64,000 nucleotides of DNA from a virus. Shown here piece after piece: positions 33,530 through 45,004 of the stretch (positions are counted from its first letter, which is position 1; every line of letters starts with the position of its first letter). The notes under the pieces are model-generated. The model saw nothing but the letters and a program-made list of their open reading frames with translations. It made no database searches and was not told the DNA's origin. The translations under genes and the position numbers were made by a program. The stretch covers positions 33,938 through 97,937 of the IMG/VR virus record IMGVR_UViG_3300013094_000025. The stretch is one strand, 5' to 3'.

Positions 33530-36500
33530 ATGATACAAGCTAATTTTACTGTCTCTCCCTCTAATGGTTATGTATTGGCAACAAATTTTACTGTTACCAA
33601 TACAACAACATCTGATAATATTAATTGGAAATATATTTGGGATCCAGGTACTGGAGAGTTAGTATATAATGTAACTAATCCTACTTTTACATATAACTAC
33701 CCTAACACATATAATATATCTTTAACAGCTGTAGATGGTAATGGTAGCACAAGTATAGCTACTCAACAAGTTACAACTTCATTAGCGTATAATGATTTTC
33801 TTACATTTACACAAATTCCTGACAGTTATGCTAATCCTGGAGAATCAACAGCTACACCTTTTCAAATTAGTGTAATAAGTTCAAATCCTAAAGCTCTACT
33901 AAACGTTGACTTATACGCTGCTAATTCTCTTTCTACTCCTTTACAATATGTTCCTAGTAAATGGAATTTTTTAACACCTACTTGGTATTTTACTGATATT
34001 GATTCTAATGTTGTTACATCTCTTTCTGTAGTACCAGTACCCGTTTATATTAACGGTATAGTTGTAGCTGTATCTGGTACAGCTCAATTTTATTATATTG
34101 ATTCAATGAGTACAGGTACACCTATAGTTAATAATCCTTTATTAATTACAGCTACCTTACAGACTAATAATTTTAGTACACCGTACGGATCAAATATACC
34201 TGGAGTACCTTCAACATATTCTAGTGTATATCCTTATCCGTCTTACGCTAATAATCAGGCCGTTAGAGCTGGGCTTATATGGCAAGTTAATGATTTACTT
34301 CCAAGCTTACTAAAAGTAACAGCTAACTATATTGACAATATAAACCCTCTTCAGTATAACGGTATTGAGATACCAACAGTAGTTACTTATCACGGTAATC
34401 GTTCCTATATTTTATCAGGGGCTTATAGTGATACAAGTGGTATTCTATTTTCTTATCCAGCTACAAATACTTTAGGTAACCAATACCCGTTAACATTAAC
34501 ATTAAGCGGTACACCATTAAACACATTTTATACTGAAACATCTCCTCTATATGTTCAACAAACTGACGCTAACGGTGCTCTTATAGGTGGATATGTTTTT
34601 ACTTCTCTTACTTCTTTAACATCAATACCTAGCACAAGTATAACAGCTCAAACTACCGCCGTTAATAATGTTAATTTAACAGGTGCGTTTCCTTACCCTC
34701 AAGGTCTTGTACCTAATACATCTGTTTGGATTTCTAATCCTGAACAAAATATTTTAAATAAAATTACTCTTACCCCTTATATAAGTGGTAGCTCTAACGC
34801 TATTAATAATTTTAATAATAGTAATTCGTTAATTGATGGTTATATTAAGCAAGTAAACGTACCACCTATTCAAGCTCCAACTACGTTCAATTATAATATG
34901 ACCGGGTTTTCAGGTATATATGGTATAGCTATAGATCCTAGAGATTATAGTATTGTTGCTGCAGATGCTGAAGCAGACATGCTGTATAGATTTACAAATA
35001 CTGGTGTATTAACTGCATCGTACAATCTCTATAATTACGATCATTATAATCCCTATCAGAGTACATTCTTAAAAGAAACTTTTAATGTTACAACACCTGT
35101 TCTTTCATCAACTACTTATATATTAGATAATATATTTAGCCCTTCAACAAACCCTAACAATTACATAGTAACACTTAATGGAGTAATACAGTCACCGGGT
35201 ATATATTCAATTAGTAACAATAACACATTTCAATTTACAGTACCTGATTTAACACCTTCACCTAACACCATTTTAAATGTAACAGAAATATTCAGTACAA
35301 GTCTTTCTTCTAATTATATTTCTTCTATTCAGTATTGGACTAGTGCAAGTAGTGTACCTGCATCTGTTTTTCCTTTAACCGGTAATCCGTCTCTTTCAGC
35401 AAGCTCAAATTATTATATTGTTACCGTAGACGGGATAATGCAATCTCCTTCTTCGTACACAATAACACCATCAGCTTATACTATCTCTTTTGCTCCAGAC
35501 GCTGTACCTTCAGCTAATCTACCTATTCAGGTATTTTACTTACCAGGCTTATTAAATCCGTATGTATGGACTTTTAATTTAACTACTCCAACTAATATTT
35601 TATCCTTGTCAAGTAACAGTGTTTATATTAGTAATCCGTATAAAACATTTTTAGTTAATATAGGAGGAGTATATCAAGGTTCTCTTAACTACGTTCTAGA
35701 TGTTGTTAACAATCAGTTAATATTCGATTCAGTATTACCAACAAATACAAATATATTTGTTACCTATACTGATACTCTTCAGTCTGTATATAACCCTTTA
35801 GCTTATACTCCTGCTAATGTTTCTATAGATAGTAATTACAATATATGGATTTCTCTTTTTAATGATCATAGTATTTTAAAATTTGATCCTAATTTTAATT
35901 TATTGTTTAATACGTCTCCTGCGTCTTTATTAGGTATAAACAGTGCAGCAAACTATCCCGGAGATCCAAAAGTCAAAACAGATATTGTTGAAGAAGATTA
36001 TTTACTTAAACCACCCACTGTAGAAACCGATAAAAATAATAATTGCTGGGCTACTTATTCGTTCTCTTTATGTAGTTTATTAGTAAAGTTTGATACATAC
36101 GGGAACCCTTTAACTGCTATTACATTACCTAATAACAGTGTACCTGCTGCTTTAGCTATCGATAACAATAATAACGTTTGGGTATCAAATAGCTACGAAA
36201 CTTCTGCTATACCAGGAAATATACAACAATATAACGGTACTAACTATACCTTAATGAATACCGTTACAGGTATACCTAGACCAGGAGAGTTAAGCTTTAA
36301 CCGTGCAGGTAATCTTTGGTTCACTCACAGTATAAGAGGTATAGGTTATTACGATATAGGTAAAAATACGACAACGTTGTATTATAACGATCCTAGTAAT
36401 TCTTTTTCCAACTTTACCCTCCTTACGGCTGCAAGCGGGGTAGTATACTCTCAATCTTCTTTAATATCATCTCTTAGTACAGTAATTGACTTTAGTGTAC

Positions 36501-37471
36501 AAAGTATGACCTATACCTTTAGTTGGACTACAAGTACGTATACTGTTTCCGGTAATCAAATTTATAACTTTGATGAAGACTTTACCGGACTTGCTGTTGA
36601 CGTATATGATCGTTTATGGGTCATTGATGCACCTTACAATTCAACATATATACTTACTTCTGCTGTACCTCAGTCTATAACTATTAATACACTTAATAGT
36701 AATACCCCTAACTTTATAAGCGATCCTATATTTAGAGAAATACAGATTGTACCTAATAACACTATCAGTTATTATACTGATCCTAATACTTCTTTTACAG
36801 TTACTAATTCAGGTAATTATTTGTTTCGTTCAGCTCAAGCTACTGGAGACTGGACAGGTAACAAATGGTATCAGAAATATACTAACTTTCAATTATTAAC
36901 TTCAGCTTTACTCTCTGGTACTTCAGCTCCTTTTGCTATAAATGATTTTAGTAACCCATATCAGATAAAACGTATTAATGAATCATTTAATACAGCAGCG
37001 TATTATAAATCTTTAGCGTTACCTGAAAATCTTCAAGAAAATACAGTTCTCTTTGATCAGTTTTTCCCTGCTGTTGTAGGTACAGGGTATCTAAGTGCTA
37101 ATGAAGATGTAGGTCAAGTAACATATGAAAGAATAGCTAACTTCGTACAGAATCACTCTGACGTAGATACTTGTTTGACTGATCAGTTATTAAACTTAGC
37201 AAAATTTGTTGATATTGATCCATCTACCTATGCTACTCTCTATCCTTCAGATATTAAAAATATGTTAGATATATCTTCTATATCAAAAAATAGATTATTA
37301 GGTTTTCCAGATCTTTCAGGTAATTACTTTAATAATATTATTGATTGGAATTCAAATCAAACTCTTCTCAATCCTACCCTATCAACATTTGAAGATTGGT
37401 ACGGTGATAACGGTATCATTGAAAGTTCTTTTAGATACTTGTTAACAAAGAATCTCTTCTTAAATAACTAG
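33530..37471 (+). CDS. giant virion protein with PKD, beta-propeller (NHL-like) and repeat modules
   Basis: A 1313-residue protein directly after gene 6. Residues about 1-85 form a PKD-like Ig domain (YIWDPGTGELV, YNYPNTYNISLTAVDGNG). NHL/propeller-like blades run through the middle (about 455-490 and 765-1030), with repeated signatures such as IYGIAIDPRD, NVSIDSNYNIWISL and ALAIDNNNNVWVSN. Between them are three modules of about 80-95 residues with a YIVTLNGVIQSP-like strand (about 535-750). The helical C-terminus (about 1180-1313) could anchor it to the baseplate. Probably a baseplate-attached adhesin or sensor; no T4 counterpart is obvious. Confidence 0.65.
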   Translation: MIQANFTVSPSNGYVLATNFTVTNTTTSDNINWKYIWDPGTGELVYNVTNPTFTYNYPNTYNISLTAVDGNGSTSIATQQVTTSLAYNDFLTFTQIPDSYANPGESTATPFQISVISSNPKALLNVDLYAANSLSTPLQYVPSKWNFLTPTWYFTDIDSNVVTSLSVVPVPVYINGIVVAVSGTAQFYYIDSMSTGTPIVNNPLLITATLQTNNFSTPYGSNIPGVPSTYSSVYPYPSYANNQAVRAGLIWQVNDLLPSLLKVTANYIDNINPLQYNGIEIPTVVTYHGNRSYILSGAYSDTSGILFSYPATNTLGNQYPLTLTLSGTPLNTFYTETSPLYVQQTDANGALIGGYVFTSLTSLTSIPSTSITAQTTAVNNVNLTGAFPYPQGLVPNTSVWISNPEQNILNKITLTPYISGSSNAINNFNNSNSLIDGYIKQVNVPPIQAPTTFNYNMTGFSGIYGIAIDPRDYSIVAADAEADMLYRFTNTGVLTASYNLYNYDHYNPYQSTFLKETFNVTTPVLSSTTYILDNIFSPSTNPNNYIVTLNGVIQSPGIYSISNNNTFQFTVPDLTPSPNTILNVTEIFSTSLSSNYISSIQYWTSASSVPASVFPLTGNPSLSASSNYYIVTVDGIMQSPSSYTITPSAYTISFAPDAVPSANLPIQVFYLPGLLNPYVWTFNLTTPTNILSLSSNSVYISNPYKTFLVNIGGVYQGSLNYVLDVVNNQLIFDSVLPTNTNIFVTYTDTLQSVYNPLAYTPANVSIDSNYNIWISLFNDHSILKFDPNFNLLFNTSPASLLGINSAANYPGDPKVKTDIVEEDYLLKPPTVETDKNNNCWATYSFSLCSLLVKFDTYGNPLTAITLPNNSVPAALAIDNNNNVWVSNSYETSAIPGNIQQYNGTNYTLMNTVTGIPRPGELSFNRAGNLWFTHSIRGIGYYDIGKNTTTLYYNDPSNSFSNFTLLTAASGVVYSQSSLISSLSTVIDFSVQSMTYTFSWTTSTYTVSGNQIYNFDEDFTGLAVDVYDRLWVIDAPYNSTYILTSAVPQSITINTLNSNTPNFISDPIFREIQIVPNNTISYYTDPNTSFTVTNSGNYLFRSAQATGDWTGNKWYQKYTNFQLLTSALLSGTSAPFAINDFSNPYQIKRINESFNTAAYYKSLALPENLQENTVLFDQFFPAVVGTGYLSANEDVGQVTYERIANFVQNHSDVDTCLTDQLLNLAKFVDIDPSTYATLYPSDIKNMLDISSISKNRLLGFPDLSGNYFNNIIDWNSNQTLLNPTLSTFEDWYGDNGIIESSFRYLLTKNLFLNN
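37459..37466 (+). promoter_or_regulatory. late-promoter-like box, 37473 gene
   Basis: CTTAAATA in the end of the previous gene, 6 nt before the GTG start. Confidence 0.4.
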
Positions 37472-37472
37472 A

Positions 37473-40400
37473 GTGAGCACTGGTATACCCCAAACATTAC
37501 AGAGATATAACGCACCTATTAGTACTACCGCGTTAACCGATAGTAGTGCCCCTTATTCTTTTACCGACTGGTATAACTCTCATCAGTTTATAACTATTGG
37601 TCAAGAATATCAGCTTTATAATATATATCTTACAAATTGGTTTAAAAATAATGCAGCTCAAACTAATAACACATCAACTCAATTACAGTTAAACTATCTT
37701 GCTTTACTAAGACAGTTACAAGTTTTCTTCTCTCAAGAAGAAACTCAAAATTGGTATAATAATGTTGATATTACTAATACAAAAGAAATATTATTAGCTA
37801 TACCATATTTTGCTAAAAAACTTAAAGAAATATCTATCTATTATTTACAGCTTAGAAAGCAAATAAAAGAAACACGTTTGAAATATAACCTAGCAGGTTC
37901 TGAAACAGGTATTAATCAAGAAGTACAAAACTACATACTTGATAACTATACTCAAAAAAATAACTCCTTAGTATCTTTACCTGCAACTATTTGGAATAGT
38001 ATACCGTCTTTAAGTTCAGTAAAAGATTATATTAATGTTCAAATTGAAGAGTTATACGATTCTCATTCTTATTTTGATCAATCTCCTACTTTGCCTGTTT
38101 CAGCGTATTACGATGTTAATAATACTGATTTATTAAATTTTCTTACAACAAAAAATTTAGCTTTAACATCAACGAATTGGATTTATAATTTAGGAGTTTA
38201 CTCCTTATCAACTAATCCGTTGATACAAACCTCTGTATTATCAGCTGATCCGGCTTTTCAAAATACTTTATATAACAATATATTAGCGTATAGTAACTTG
38301 TTAGCTGAAAGCTATATAGGTCAAAACAAATATATAGCTACAACTAATTACAACACTTTAAGTGTACAACAAGATACATTTAAAATACAGCTTGAAAGAG
38401 GTAATAATACATGGTACTGGCCAGGTACTATGTACGAGGATGTTGCTAAAACCTATCCTTACTATCAACCACAACTCTTAACTAATGCGGGTATTGAAAC
38501 ATTAGCTACAGGTGGTTCAAGTATTGATTTAGCTGATACTATTTTTGTACAGACATTAACAAGCGTTCAAGGTGCTTGGTTGTATAACCAACTATATAAC
38601 TATACTACATCTCCGATGGCAGCTACGCTTAATGCTAACGATAAAACGGTATTTGTTTATCCTTTCCCTGGCTATGGTCTATCTGCTGAAAACGTTAGTT
38701 GGACTGGTGTAAGTTTATCATCTAATCCTCAATTTACATATTTGAATCCAGATGTTAAGGAAGCAATTTTAAGTACATACTGGGCTTCAAACTTTACTCT
38801 TTCCGCTACTACAACTAATTTAAAAATTAACGATACTTCTCTTATTGATAGTAAGGCATTACCTAACACAAACTATGCGTTAGCTGATACAGTAAGAGTA
38901 CGTACTTTAGCACCAGATTATAAAAACCCTACAGAATTTGCTGACAATAGTGTAGGTGCTTGGTTATATAAATTTGTTAATACAGATATCTCTATAGCGC
39001 CTAATACTACTAATAAAATAGTTTGGCCGTTTGAACAAATTAATTCTCTATCAAGTTATCCGACATATTACCCAACTAATATTAATAACACTTGTTCACC
39101 AGTAGCTGTAAGTAGTCTTAATATAGATTTTGCCGTAGCTGGTAATGCTCTATCAAGTGCTGATGTTATATATAAAGTTAATAACTATCAAGCTACACCT
39201 GCAACAGCTCTACAATGTTGTTGGTTATCGGGTACTGAAACTACCACACCTTTACCAGGAAGTAATCTTTCTATAGATTTTGTTAATCAAACAACTTTAC
39301 AGTGTATAGTAAGTTCAGGTACATACACTCGTTTTATATGGAATGGAACAGATGGTACAGACCCTAATACTGTATTTTTATCTGTTAATCATCAACCGGA
39401 TTGTAAGTTAGTAACTACTCCTAATACTACATATAAAGATTATAACTTATGTACATGTAATGCTGTTTTATTTTCTCCGTTTGGTCAACAAGGAAGTACA
39501 TTTAACAACTTTAACGATTTTATTGTACAAGATACTTCTGACCCAGGTAGCTTAGACCTTACAACTTGGACTGATTTATCAGGACTAACAACAGCAACTT
39601 CTCCTAACTTTATGTGGTTTCAGACCAATAATAATGTTGGTTGGGGTAACGGACAATGGGTCTCTAATGCAGGTACACCAACATTAAAACAAGGTATTCC
39701 TTACATTTACTACCGTGCTAGTGATAATGATACTAGTGTTAATTTACCGGAATATGTTGCTCGTTATGATTACAATACAAACTCTTCAACTACATCTATT
39801 CAAGAACCAGTTTGGATACAAGCTACTCAAGATATAAACGGTAATTGGAATAGTACCGGGCAAGCATCTCAAATGATTATATCTCCAGGAGATATACTTT
39901 TATATTCAAGAGCAGGTTCAGTAGGTTATAATTTAATATCTTATCAAACAGTAAGTCAAGATATATCTCAAAATGTAAGTTCTATTTGGTCAAACTATGA
40001 TTATATGTCTATAGGTTTAAATTCTGTAGGCGTTGAAAAAACATTTCAAGTTACATATCCACAAACCGTTTACACTAACCCTGCTGCTTTAAATCTAACT
40101 GATACTTACAATCAATATCCGTTAATTAACTATACAAATATTTTGAGTTTTACTGTCTGGTCTTTATCATCAGTAACAGATAACACTATAACATATTTTT
40201 ATAATACGCCTTATTTTAGTTTTACACCAACTGCTACTGGTTTATACTATACCTCCTTAACAGCTATATCAGCTAATGGATTAGGTTTTGCTCATTATAC
40301 GTCAAATGGAACAAACGGTACAGGTATATCAGGTACATTTATTTTTAATAATATACCTCCTCTTACAGCTATTTCTAATACTACTTCAGTTCCTACAACT

Positions 40401-42620
40401 ACAGGCTATAGTGCATCTGTTCCAGGATTTGTTTTAAACACCTCATTAGTTGGTTGGAATTACGGTACGTTTAACTATTCAACAAATACTGATATTAATA
40501 ATGCTAATATAGGAGCCAGACCTTACTGGGGTAAAATATACGATCAAAAAGATCTAACAACCGGTTACAAAGGTATACAATCCCAAGGTACACCTTTACG
40601 TCTTGTTGACAGTTATAATATTTTAACTCAACCTGAAATTTCCGATATAGAACTTTATTCAGGATTATATTTAGAATATACAAATAAAAATATTGCGAGT
40701 ATAAATTGGACTCAATTTGTTAATCTAGCTACATACGTTAATACTAATACGTGGTGTACCTTAAACGTTACAACAACAACATCTAATTTAGGGTATCAAC
40801 TTAATAATATTAAAACGGAAGCAATTGTTACGCCAACGACAATACCGTCAAATATTATTTTACAAAATTACGTTGACACTCAACCTGTTGAAATCTTATA
40901 CAACGCTTTAAACCCGTTCGTATGGAATATAACAGCGACACCAGTTGATACCTTCACTGTTTATAGTAATGCATCAGCACTATTAGACATAAAAGCTTTA
41001 ACACCTTGGGCTAATTTCTCTAATCAAATCTTCCCTACAGTAGCGGCATTCCCTGCTTTTGATGGGTTATATAGTACAAACGATAGTGGGGAATATTTCA
41101 TACCTAGTAATTTAGGTATGTCTGTTTATGTTGATCAAAGCTATACAACAACACTTAATACATCATCAGTTGCGTTAACAGGTATATTTGAAGATATAAC
41201 AAAAACAGTTGGTATTCGAGGTTTCTCTCAACAAGATCAACCAACACCTTATACAATTACTCTTGAGAATAGTTCATGGTTAAAAGAAAATTCGTTATCA
41301 AATTCTATAGCTGGTAATATACAAAAAGATATTTTTAAGAAGTATCAAAAATTTATACCTTATCAGTCAACATATGAAACAAATCCTAATAACAAAATAG
41401 GTATTGTTTTACCTAACTCTAGACAAACACCTTGGGGAGGTGTTCAAGACTCAGAATGGACTGATACTGCTAACAGAACTGCTTCATTTGCAGGTGCGGA
41501 TAATGTAAATGCTTGGAACGGATCTCAAATACTAAAACAAAATGGTTTACAGTTAGACAACTGGGTTACTGATATTTTCGGTAACCAATACGGATTATAT
41601 AAAAATATAGAAAATGTAAGACCTGCTAATCGTAAATATGTACCAGGTCAAATCTGGACACGTAATAATTTACAGTATGTATCTCCTGCTACTACCTCTC
41701 TAACAGGGGTGTTTAATACATACGCTGGTATTAGTAGTAGTAATCTTTATAATGACTTAACTGGTGGTAACGTATTTAAGATTGATACATTCTTTGATAT
41801 TCTTTATGTTGAAACATCTGGTTGTGCTATACTTGATAAAATCAATTACGATTTTACAAACGGTACAATATACAGTACTCCAGATGTATCAAGAGGACTT
41901 TCCCTTGCTATCCCTGTTACACCGAGCTTAACTAGAGAGTTTAACGGTTATAACTTCAACAATAGCGTATACGCTACAATGGGAGATACATGGTTCTTTC
42001 CAGATAATAATCAAGTAGTATTATCTGTTTGTGGTCTTTCAGGCACAAATTTAACTCCTGAGCTTTACCAGTACGATGTTTCAAATTATATTATTAAGAA
42101 AATATTCCCTAATAATGTATCAGATATTACTACAATTAGTAGTTTAAGTAGTCTTAGTCTTTCAAGTATACAGGCCCCGATACTTTCTTACAACGAGTTA
42201 ACATCTCAATATCTATTTGCTATATTAACTAAAGATATAAACAATAACGATAATTTAATTGAAATAGTTATTAAAGATCCTCAAGTACCTGTTATTAATA
42301 CAATAACAGTTTATACACCAAACAGTGCAACAGCTATAGTTGATCCTCCTGCTATTTTACAGAATCTCAATATAACATTAAGTGCAAATACACCTTTTAG
42401 TTATACTTTAGTACCTGATAAACCTGCTAGTAGTTTTGTAGTACCTAACCCTCCTTCATGGTTAACATTTACAACTATACCTACTGCTTATAATAATTTT
42501 TACGGTAATTTTAATTTAACAACCCCTAGCTTAACTGGTATATATAATATACCGTTTTATGTAAGCAATAATATTGGACCAACATACTACACACTTACAT
42601 TAAATGTAACTAGTCAATAA
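37473..42620 (+). CDS. very large baseplate protein, possibly gp7-type wedge
   Basis: A 1715-residue protein with a GTG start behind a TAAATA box. The N-terminal 200 residues are helical, with LLAIPYFAKKLKEISIYYLQ, then KYNLAGSETGINQEVQNYIL, a pattern I associate with gp7-like wedge proteins of large T4-like phages. The rest is a long series of beta domains rich in Thr, Ser, Asn and Tyr. The last 90 residues resemble a putative Ig (He_PIG) domain (PPSWLTFTTIPTAY, then GIYNIPFYVSNNIGP). The position after 25 and 6 supports a gene 7 equivalent. Larger than T4 gp7 (1032) by about 680 residues. Confidence 0.55.
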   Translation: MSTGIPQTLQRYNAPISTTALTDSSAPYSFTDWYNSHQFITIGQEYQLYNIYLTNWFKNNAAQTNNTSTQLQLNYLALLRQLQVFFSQEETQNWYNNVDITNTKEILLAIPYFAKKLKEISIYYLQLRKQIKETRLKYNLAGSETGINQEVQNYILDNYTQKNNSLVSLPATIWNSIPSLSSVKDYINVQIEELYDSHSYFDQSPTLPVSAYYDVNNTDLLNFLTTKNLALTSTNWIYNLGVYSLSTNPLIQTSVLSADPAFQNTLYNNILAYSNLLAESYIGQNKYIATTNYNTLSVQQDTFKIQLERGNNTWYWPGTMYEDVAKTYPYYQPQLLTNAGIETLATGGSSIDLADTIFVQTLTSVQGAWLYNQLYNYTTSPMAATLNANDKTVFVYPFPGYGLSAENVSWTGVSLSSNPQFTYLNPDVKEAILSTYWASNFTLSATTTNLKINDTSLIDSKALPNTNYALADTVRVRTLAPDYKNPTEFADNSVGAWLYKFVNTDISIAPNTTNKIVWPFEQINSLSSYPTYYPTNINNTCSPVAVSSLNIDFAVAGNALSSADVIYKVNNYQATPATALQCCWLSGTETTTPLPGSNLSIDFVNQTTLQCIVSSGTYTRFIWNGTDGTDPNTVFLSVNHQPDCKLVTTPNTTYKDYNLCTCNAVLFSPFGQQGSTFNNFNDFIVQDTSDPGSLDLTTWTDLSGLTTATSPNFMWFQTNNNVGWGNGQWVSNAGTPTLKQGIPYIYYRASDNDTSVNLPEYVARYDYNTNSSTTSIQEPVWIQATQDINGNWNSTGQASQMIISPGDILLYSRAGSVGYNLISYQTVSQDISQNVSSIWSNYDYMSIGLNSVGVEKTFQVTYPQTVYTNPAALNLTDTYNQYPLINYTNILSFTVWSLSSVTDNTITYFYNTPYFSFTPTATGLYYTSLTAISANGLGFAHYTSNGTNGTGISGTFIFNNIPPLTAISNTTSVPTTTGYSASVPGFVLNTSLVGWNYGTFNYSTNTDINNANIGARPYWGKIYDQKDLTTGYKGIQSQGTPLRLVDSYNILTQPEISDIELYSGLYLEYTNKNIASINWTQFVNLATYVNTNTWCTLNVTTTTSNLGYQLNNIKTEAIVTPTTIPSNIILQNYVDTQPVEILYNALNPFVWNITATPVDTFTVYSNASALLDIKALTPWANFSNQIFPTVAAFPAFDGLYSTNDSGEYFIPSNLGMSVYVDQSYTTTLNTSSVALTGIFEDITKTVGIRGFSQQDQPTPYTITLENSSWLKENSLSNSIAGNIQKDIFKKYQKFIPYQSTYETNPNNKIGIVLPNSRQTPWGGVQDSEWTDTANRTASFAGADNVNAWNGSQILKQNGLQLDNWVTDIFGNQYGLYKNIENVRPANRKYVPGQIWTRNNLQYVSPATTSLTGVFNTYAGISSSNLYNDLTGGNVFKIDTFFDILYVETSGCAILDKINYDFTNGTIYSTPDVSRGLSLAIPVTPSLTREFNGYNFNNSVYATMGDTWFFPDNNQVVLSVCGLSGTNLTPELYQYDVSNYIIKKIFPNNVSDITTISSLSSLSLSSIQAPILSYNELTSQYLFAILTKDINNNDNLIEIVIKDPQVPVINTITVYTPNSATAIVDPPAILQNLNITLSANTPFSYTLVPDKPASSFVVPNPPSWLTFTTIPTAYNNFYGNFNLTTPSLTGIYNIPFYVSNNIGPTYYTLTLNVTSQ

Positions 42621-42628
42621 TTAATACA

Positions 42629-44041
42629 ATGTCGTACACTACAGGATTTACATTTTCAGCAGCTCAAACAGTTCCATCAAATTATACTTGGGATCAAGGT
42701 GTACCTGTATTATCTAGCACTTTAACAGCAACAACATCAACAAATAGTAACGGGGTAGTAATTGTAACTGGTTATGCTCCTTATCTTAAAGTGTTTGTTA
42801 ACAATACGTCAACATCAGACACTATTTACGGTCCAACAAGCCCTTACTATAATCCGAATATAACCGGGTTAACAACAACATACAATTGGAACTTTAATGA
42901 TTATTACAATATTAATTCTAATATTGTTTCATTGAGTGGTACTAATAATACTCCGCTAAGTACAACATATAATGCTTCTCATGTGTTTATAATGCCTGGA
43001 ACATATAATATATCTCTACAACATATACAGTCAACATTACAAGGAGTTACCGATGTTACATCTCCAGGTAATTGTTTTGGAGATTACGATATAAACTGGT
43101 TTTGGAATAATCTTGAATTTAAACCAAGTAGTTCAATAACAGGTATTCAAAATTTAACATATAAAACCTGGGATAGCTATAGTAGCTCTGCTTCGACACC
43201 TAAAACCTGGGACGGTCAACAGTATCTATGTATTCAAAATTATTGCTTTGCTTGGAATTGGAACTATTTAAAACAAGGAAGTTATAACCCTGTCACTTGG
43301 GCTCAATCTAAATCGACAGGTAAATACGCTAAACTCTGGTCTATAGAATCTAATAACTCTATATGTCAACAACCCGTCGTACCTCATAACGGCACTATGA
43401 CCGTTTATCAAAAATTGATAAACAATTGTATAGTTCAGGTACTTGAGATACCACCTACAGCTAGTATGTACAGCTTAACAAGTCCGTTAACAGGTGTTTC
43501 TCAGCTTACCGTACAACTTACACCAAGAGGCTCTATTTGTGGATCGTTCCCTATAGATAGAATAGATTGGAATTTAGGAGACGGCTCTCTTACTAAAACT
43601 GTAACTCGCTATTCCGCTCCTACAGATCCTGTTTTTACGTTTACAAATGTTTTTTCAGCTGATCCTTCTGATGTACGTAATTACGATATTACATATACAT
43701 ATTATCGCAATAGTACAAATACCTATCCAGTATTTTATCCATCTTTAACTTGCTATAGTGCTAATACAAATACAGCTAGTTCTTGCTGTATAACAGTAGG
43801 ACCTATTACTATACCTTTAGTACCTGCTAATGCTAATATATTAAAAGCAAGAAACGCTAATACAAAGGATAATATATATGTATTTGATATTAATGGTAAT
43901 GCTTCCTTCCTTACAACAGCTGCTGTAGCAACAACAGCAATTATGTTACCTACTCCTAACTTACCACCAACTACAATAGTAAGTCCAATTAGCTCTCCTA
44001 CCTTATATACAGGAAACAACGGTAATACACTGATTGTTTAA
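42629..44041 (+). CDS. PKD-domain virion protein
   Basis: A 470-residue beta-rich protein with two PKD/Ig-like regions: one around 60-140 (TYNWNFNDYYN, then HVFIMPGTYNISLQH) and one around 275-365 (IDRIDWNLGDGSL, then VFTFTNVFSADPSDVRNYDI). The middle (155-240) is Trp- and Cys-rich (WFWNNLEF, NYCFAWNWNYLKQG), similar in style to segments of the 47488 gene. Probably an exposed baseplate or tail decoration. No individual function is deducible. Confidence 0.6.
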   Translation: MSYTTGFTFSAAQTVPSNYTWDQGVPVLSSTLTATTSTNSNGVVIVTGYAPYLKVFVNNTSTSDTIYGPTSPYYNPNITGLTTTYNWNFNDYYNINSNIVSLSGTNNTPLSTTYNASHVFIMPGTYNISLQHIQSTLQGVTDVTSPGNCFGDYDINWFWNNLEFKPSSSITGIQNLTYKTWDSYSSSASTPKTWDGQQYLCIQNYCFAWNWNYLKQGSYNPVTWAQSKSTGKYAKLWSIESNNSICQQPVVPHNGTMTVYQKLINNCIVQVLEIPPTASMYSLTSPLTGVSQLTVQLTPRGSICGSFPIDRIDWNLGDGSLTKTVTRYSAPTDPVFTFTNVFSADPSDVRNYDITYTYYRNSTNTYPVFYPSLTCYSANTNTASSCCITVGPITIPLVPANANILKARNANTKDNIYVFDINGNASFLTTAAVATTAIMLPTPNLPPTTIVSPISSPTLYTGNNGNTLIV

Positions 44042-44049
44042 TTTTTACA

Positions 44050-44057
44050 AATAAATA
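44050..44057 (+). promoter_or_regulatory. late-promoter-like box, 44065 gene
   Basis: AATAAATA, 7 nt before the ATG. Confidence 0.45.
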
Positions 44058-44064
44058 ATCGATA

Positions 44065-45003
44065 ATGGCTAATGTTAATTACGCTACTCTTTCTAACCTT
44101 TCTCCTGTTGTATTGAATTATCAATATTATAGAAATGAAGCTCTTGCTTCTACAACTCACTCGTATAAGAATGGCTATAATACTTACAACATACAAGGGC
44201 TAACAAATTTTCAAGATGTAACTATTAACAAAAGTTCTTGTTTCGTTTTAACATCATCAGTAAATTTAAATAATATTTTTAATTCCCCTGTTACTGATAG
44301 TATAGGAGTTGTTCCAGGTTCCGTACTTCTTCAACCTCGCAACGCTGTTAATAACACTCAATACATTACATATAATAACACAGATGGTACGTTCCCTTTA
44401 AAGCAGCAAAGTAGTGCTTCCATATTTCATATATCCCCGATACCAAATACAAATCAAGTTGAGTTATTTATTAACAGTAATTATTTACAAGTAAATAGTT
44501 CTTATCCTTATAACGTTATTGTTAGCAGTACATCCCTTGATACTAATAATATTAGTAGACAAAGATTTTATGTTGTATATCAAAACAATACTATACAATT
44601 TTACACACTAACAAATTCAGGTTATAGATTTTTATCTCTTAATTCTCAAGATTTTAATTTAAGAGCTACAGGACTTGTTTTAGGTAATGGCGTATATAAT
44701 GAAAGTATTTTTAATTGTACACCTGTTACTACAACTTCAATAAAACCAGGCTTTGTACCTAATAACGATTGGGTAACATATTTTTACGATATTGAAACAG
44801 GTACAGAAAATAAAACGTTATCTGTTAATAAAGAATTTAGAGGATTAGCAACAAATCTTTTATTAGACTTTCCTATCGAACTAGCAACAGAAAGTGGAAC
44901 AATAACCGTTAATATAGCTAATTTAAAAACAAACTTAACACCGACTGGAGGTCCTGCACCTGTTGACAATACGTACACTAAGCAGGTTATTACAACTAAC
45001 TAA
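44065..45003 (+). CDS. hypothetical virion protein (312 aa)
   Basis: A 312-residue beta-rich, Asn/Thr/Ser-rich protein with no domain I recognise. It lies in the run of large baseplate/tail proteins, behind its own late-type box, and the next gene starts 1 nt after its stop. The C-terminus (LATNLLLDFPIELATESGTI, then NLKTNLTPTGG) is probably an exposed or trimerisation region. Virion function is inferred from context and composition. Confidence 0.6.
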   Translation: MANVNYATLSNLSPVVLNYQYYRNEALASTTHSYKNGYNTYNIQGLTNFQDVTINKSSCFVLTSSVNLNNIFNSPVTDSIGVVPGSVLLQPRNAVNNTQYITYNNTDGTFPLKQQSSASIFHISPIPNTNQVELFINSNYLQVNSSYPYNVIVSSTSLDTNNISRQRFYVVYQNNTIQFYTLTNSGYRFLSLNSQDFNLRATGLVLGNGVYNESIFNCTPVTTTSIKPGFVPNNDWVTYFYDIETGTENKTLSVNKEFRGLATNLLLDFPIELATESGTITVNIANLKTNLTPTGGPAPVDNTYTKQVITTN

Positions 45004-45004
45004 T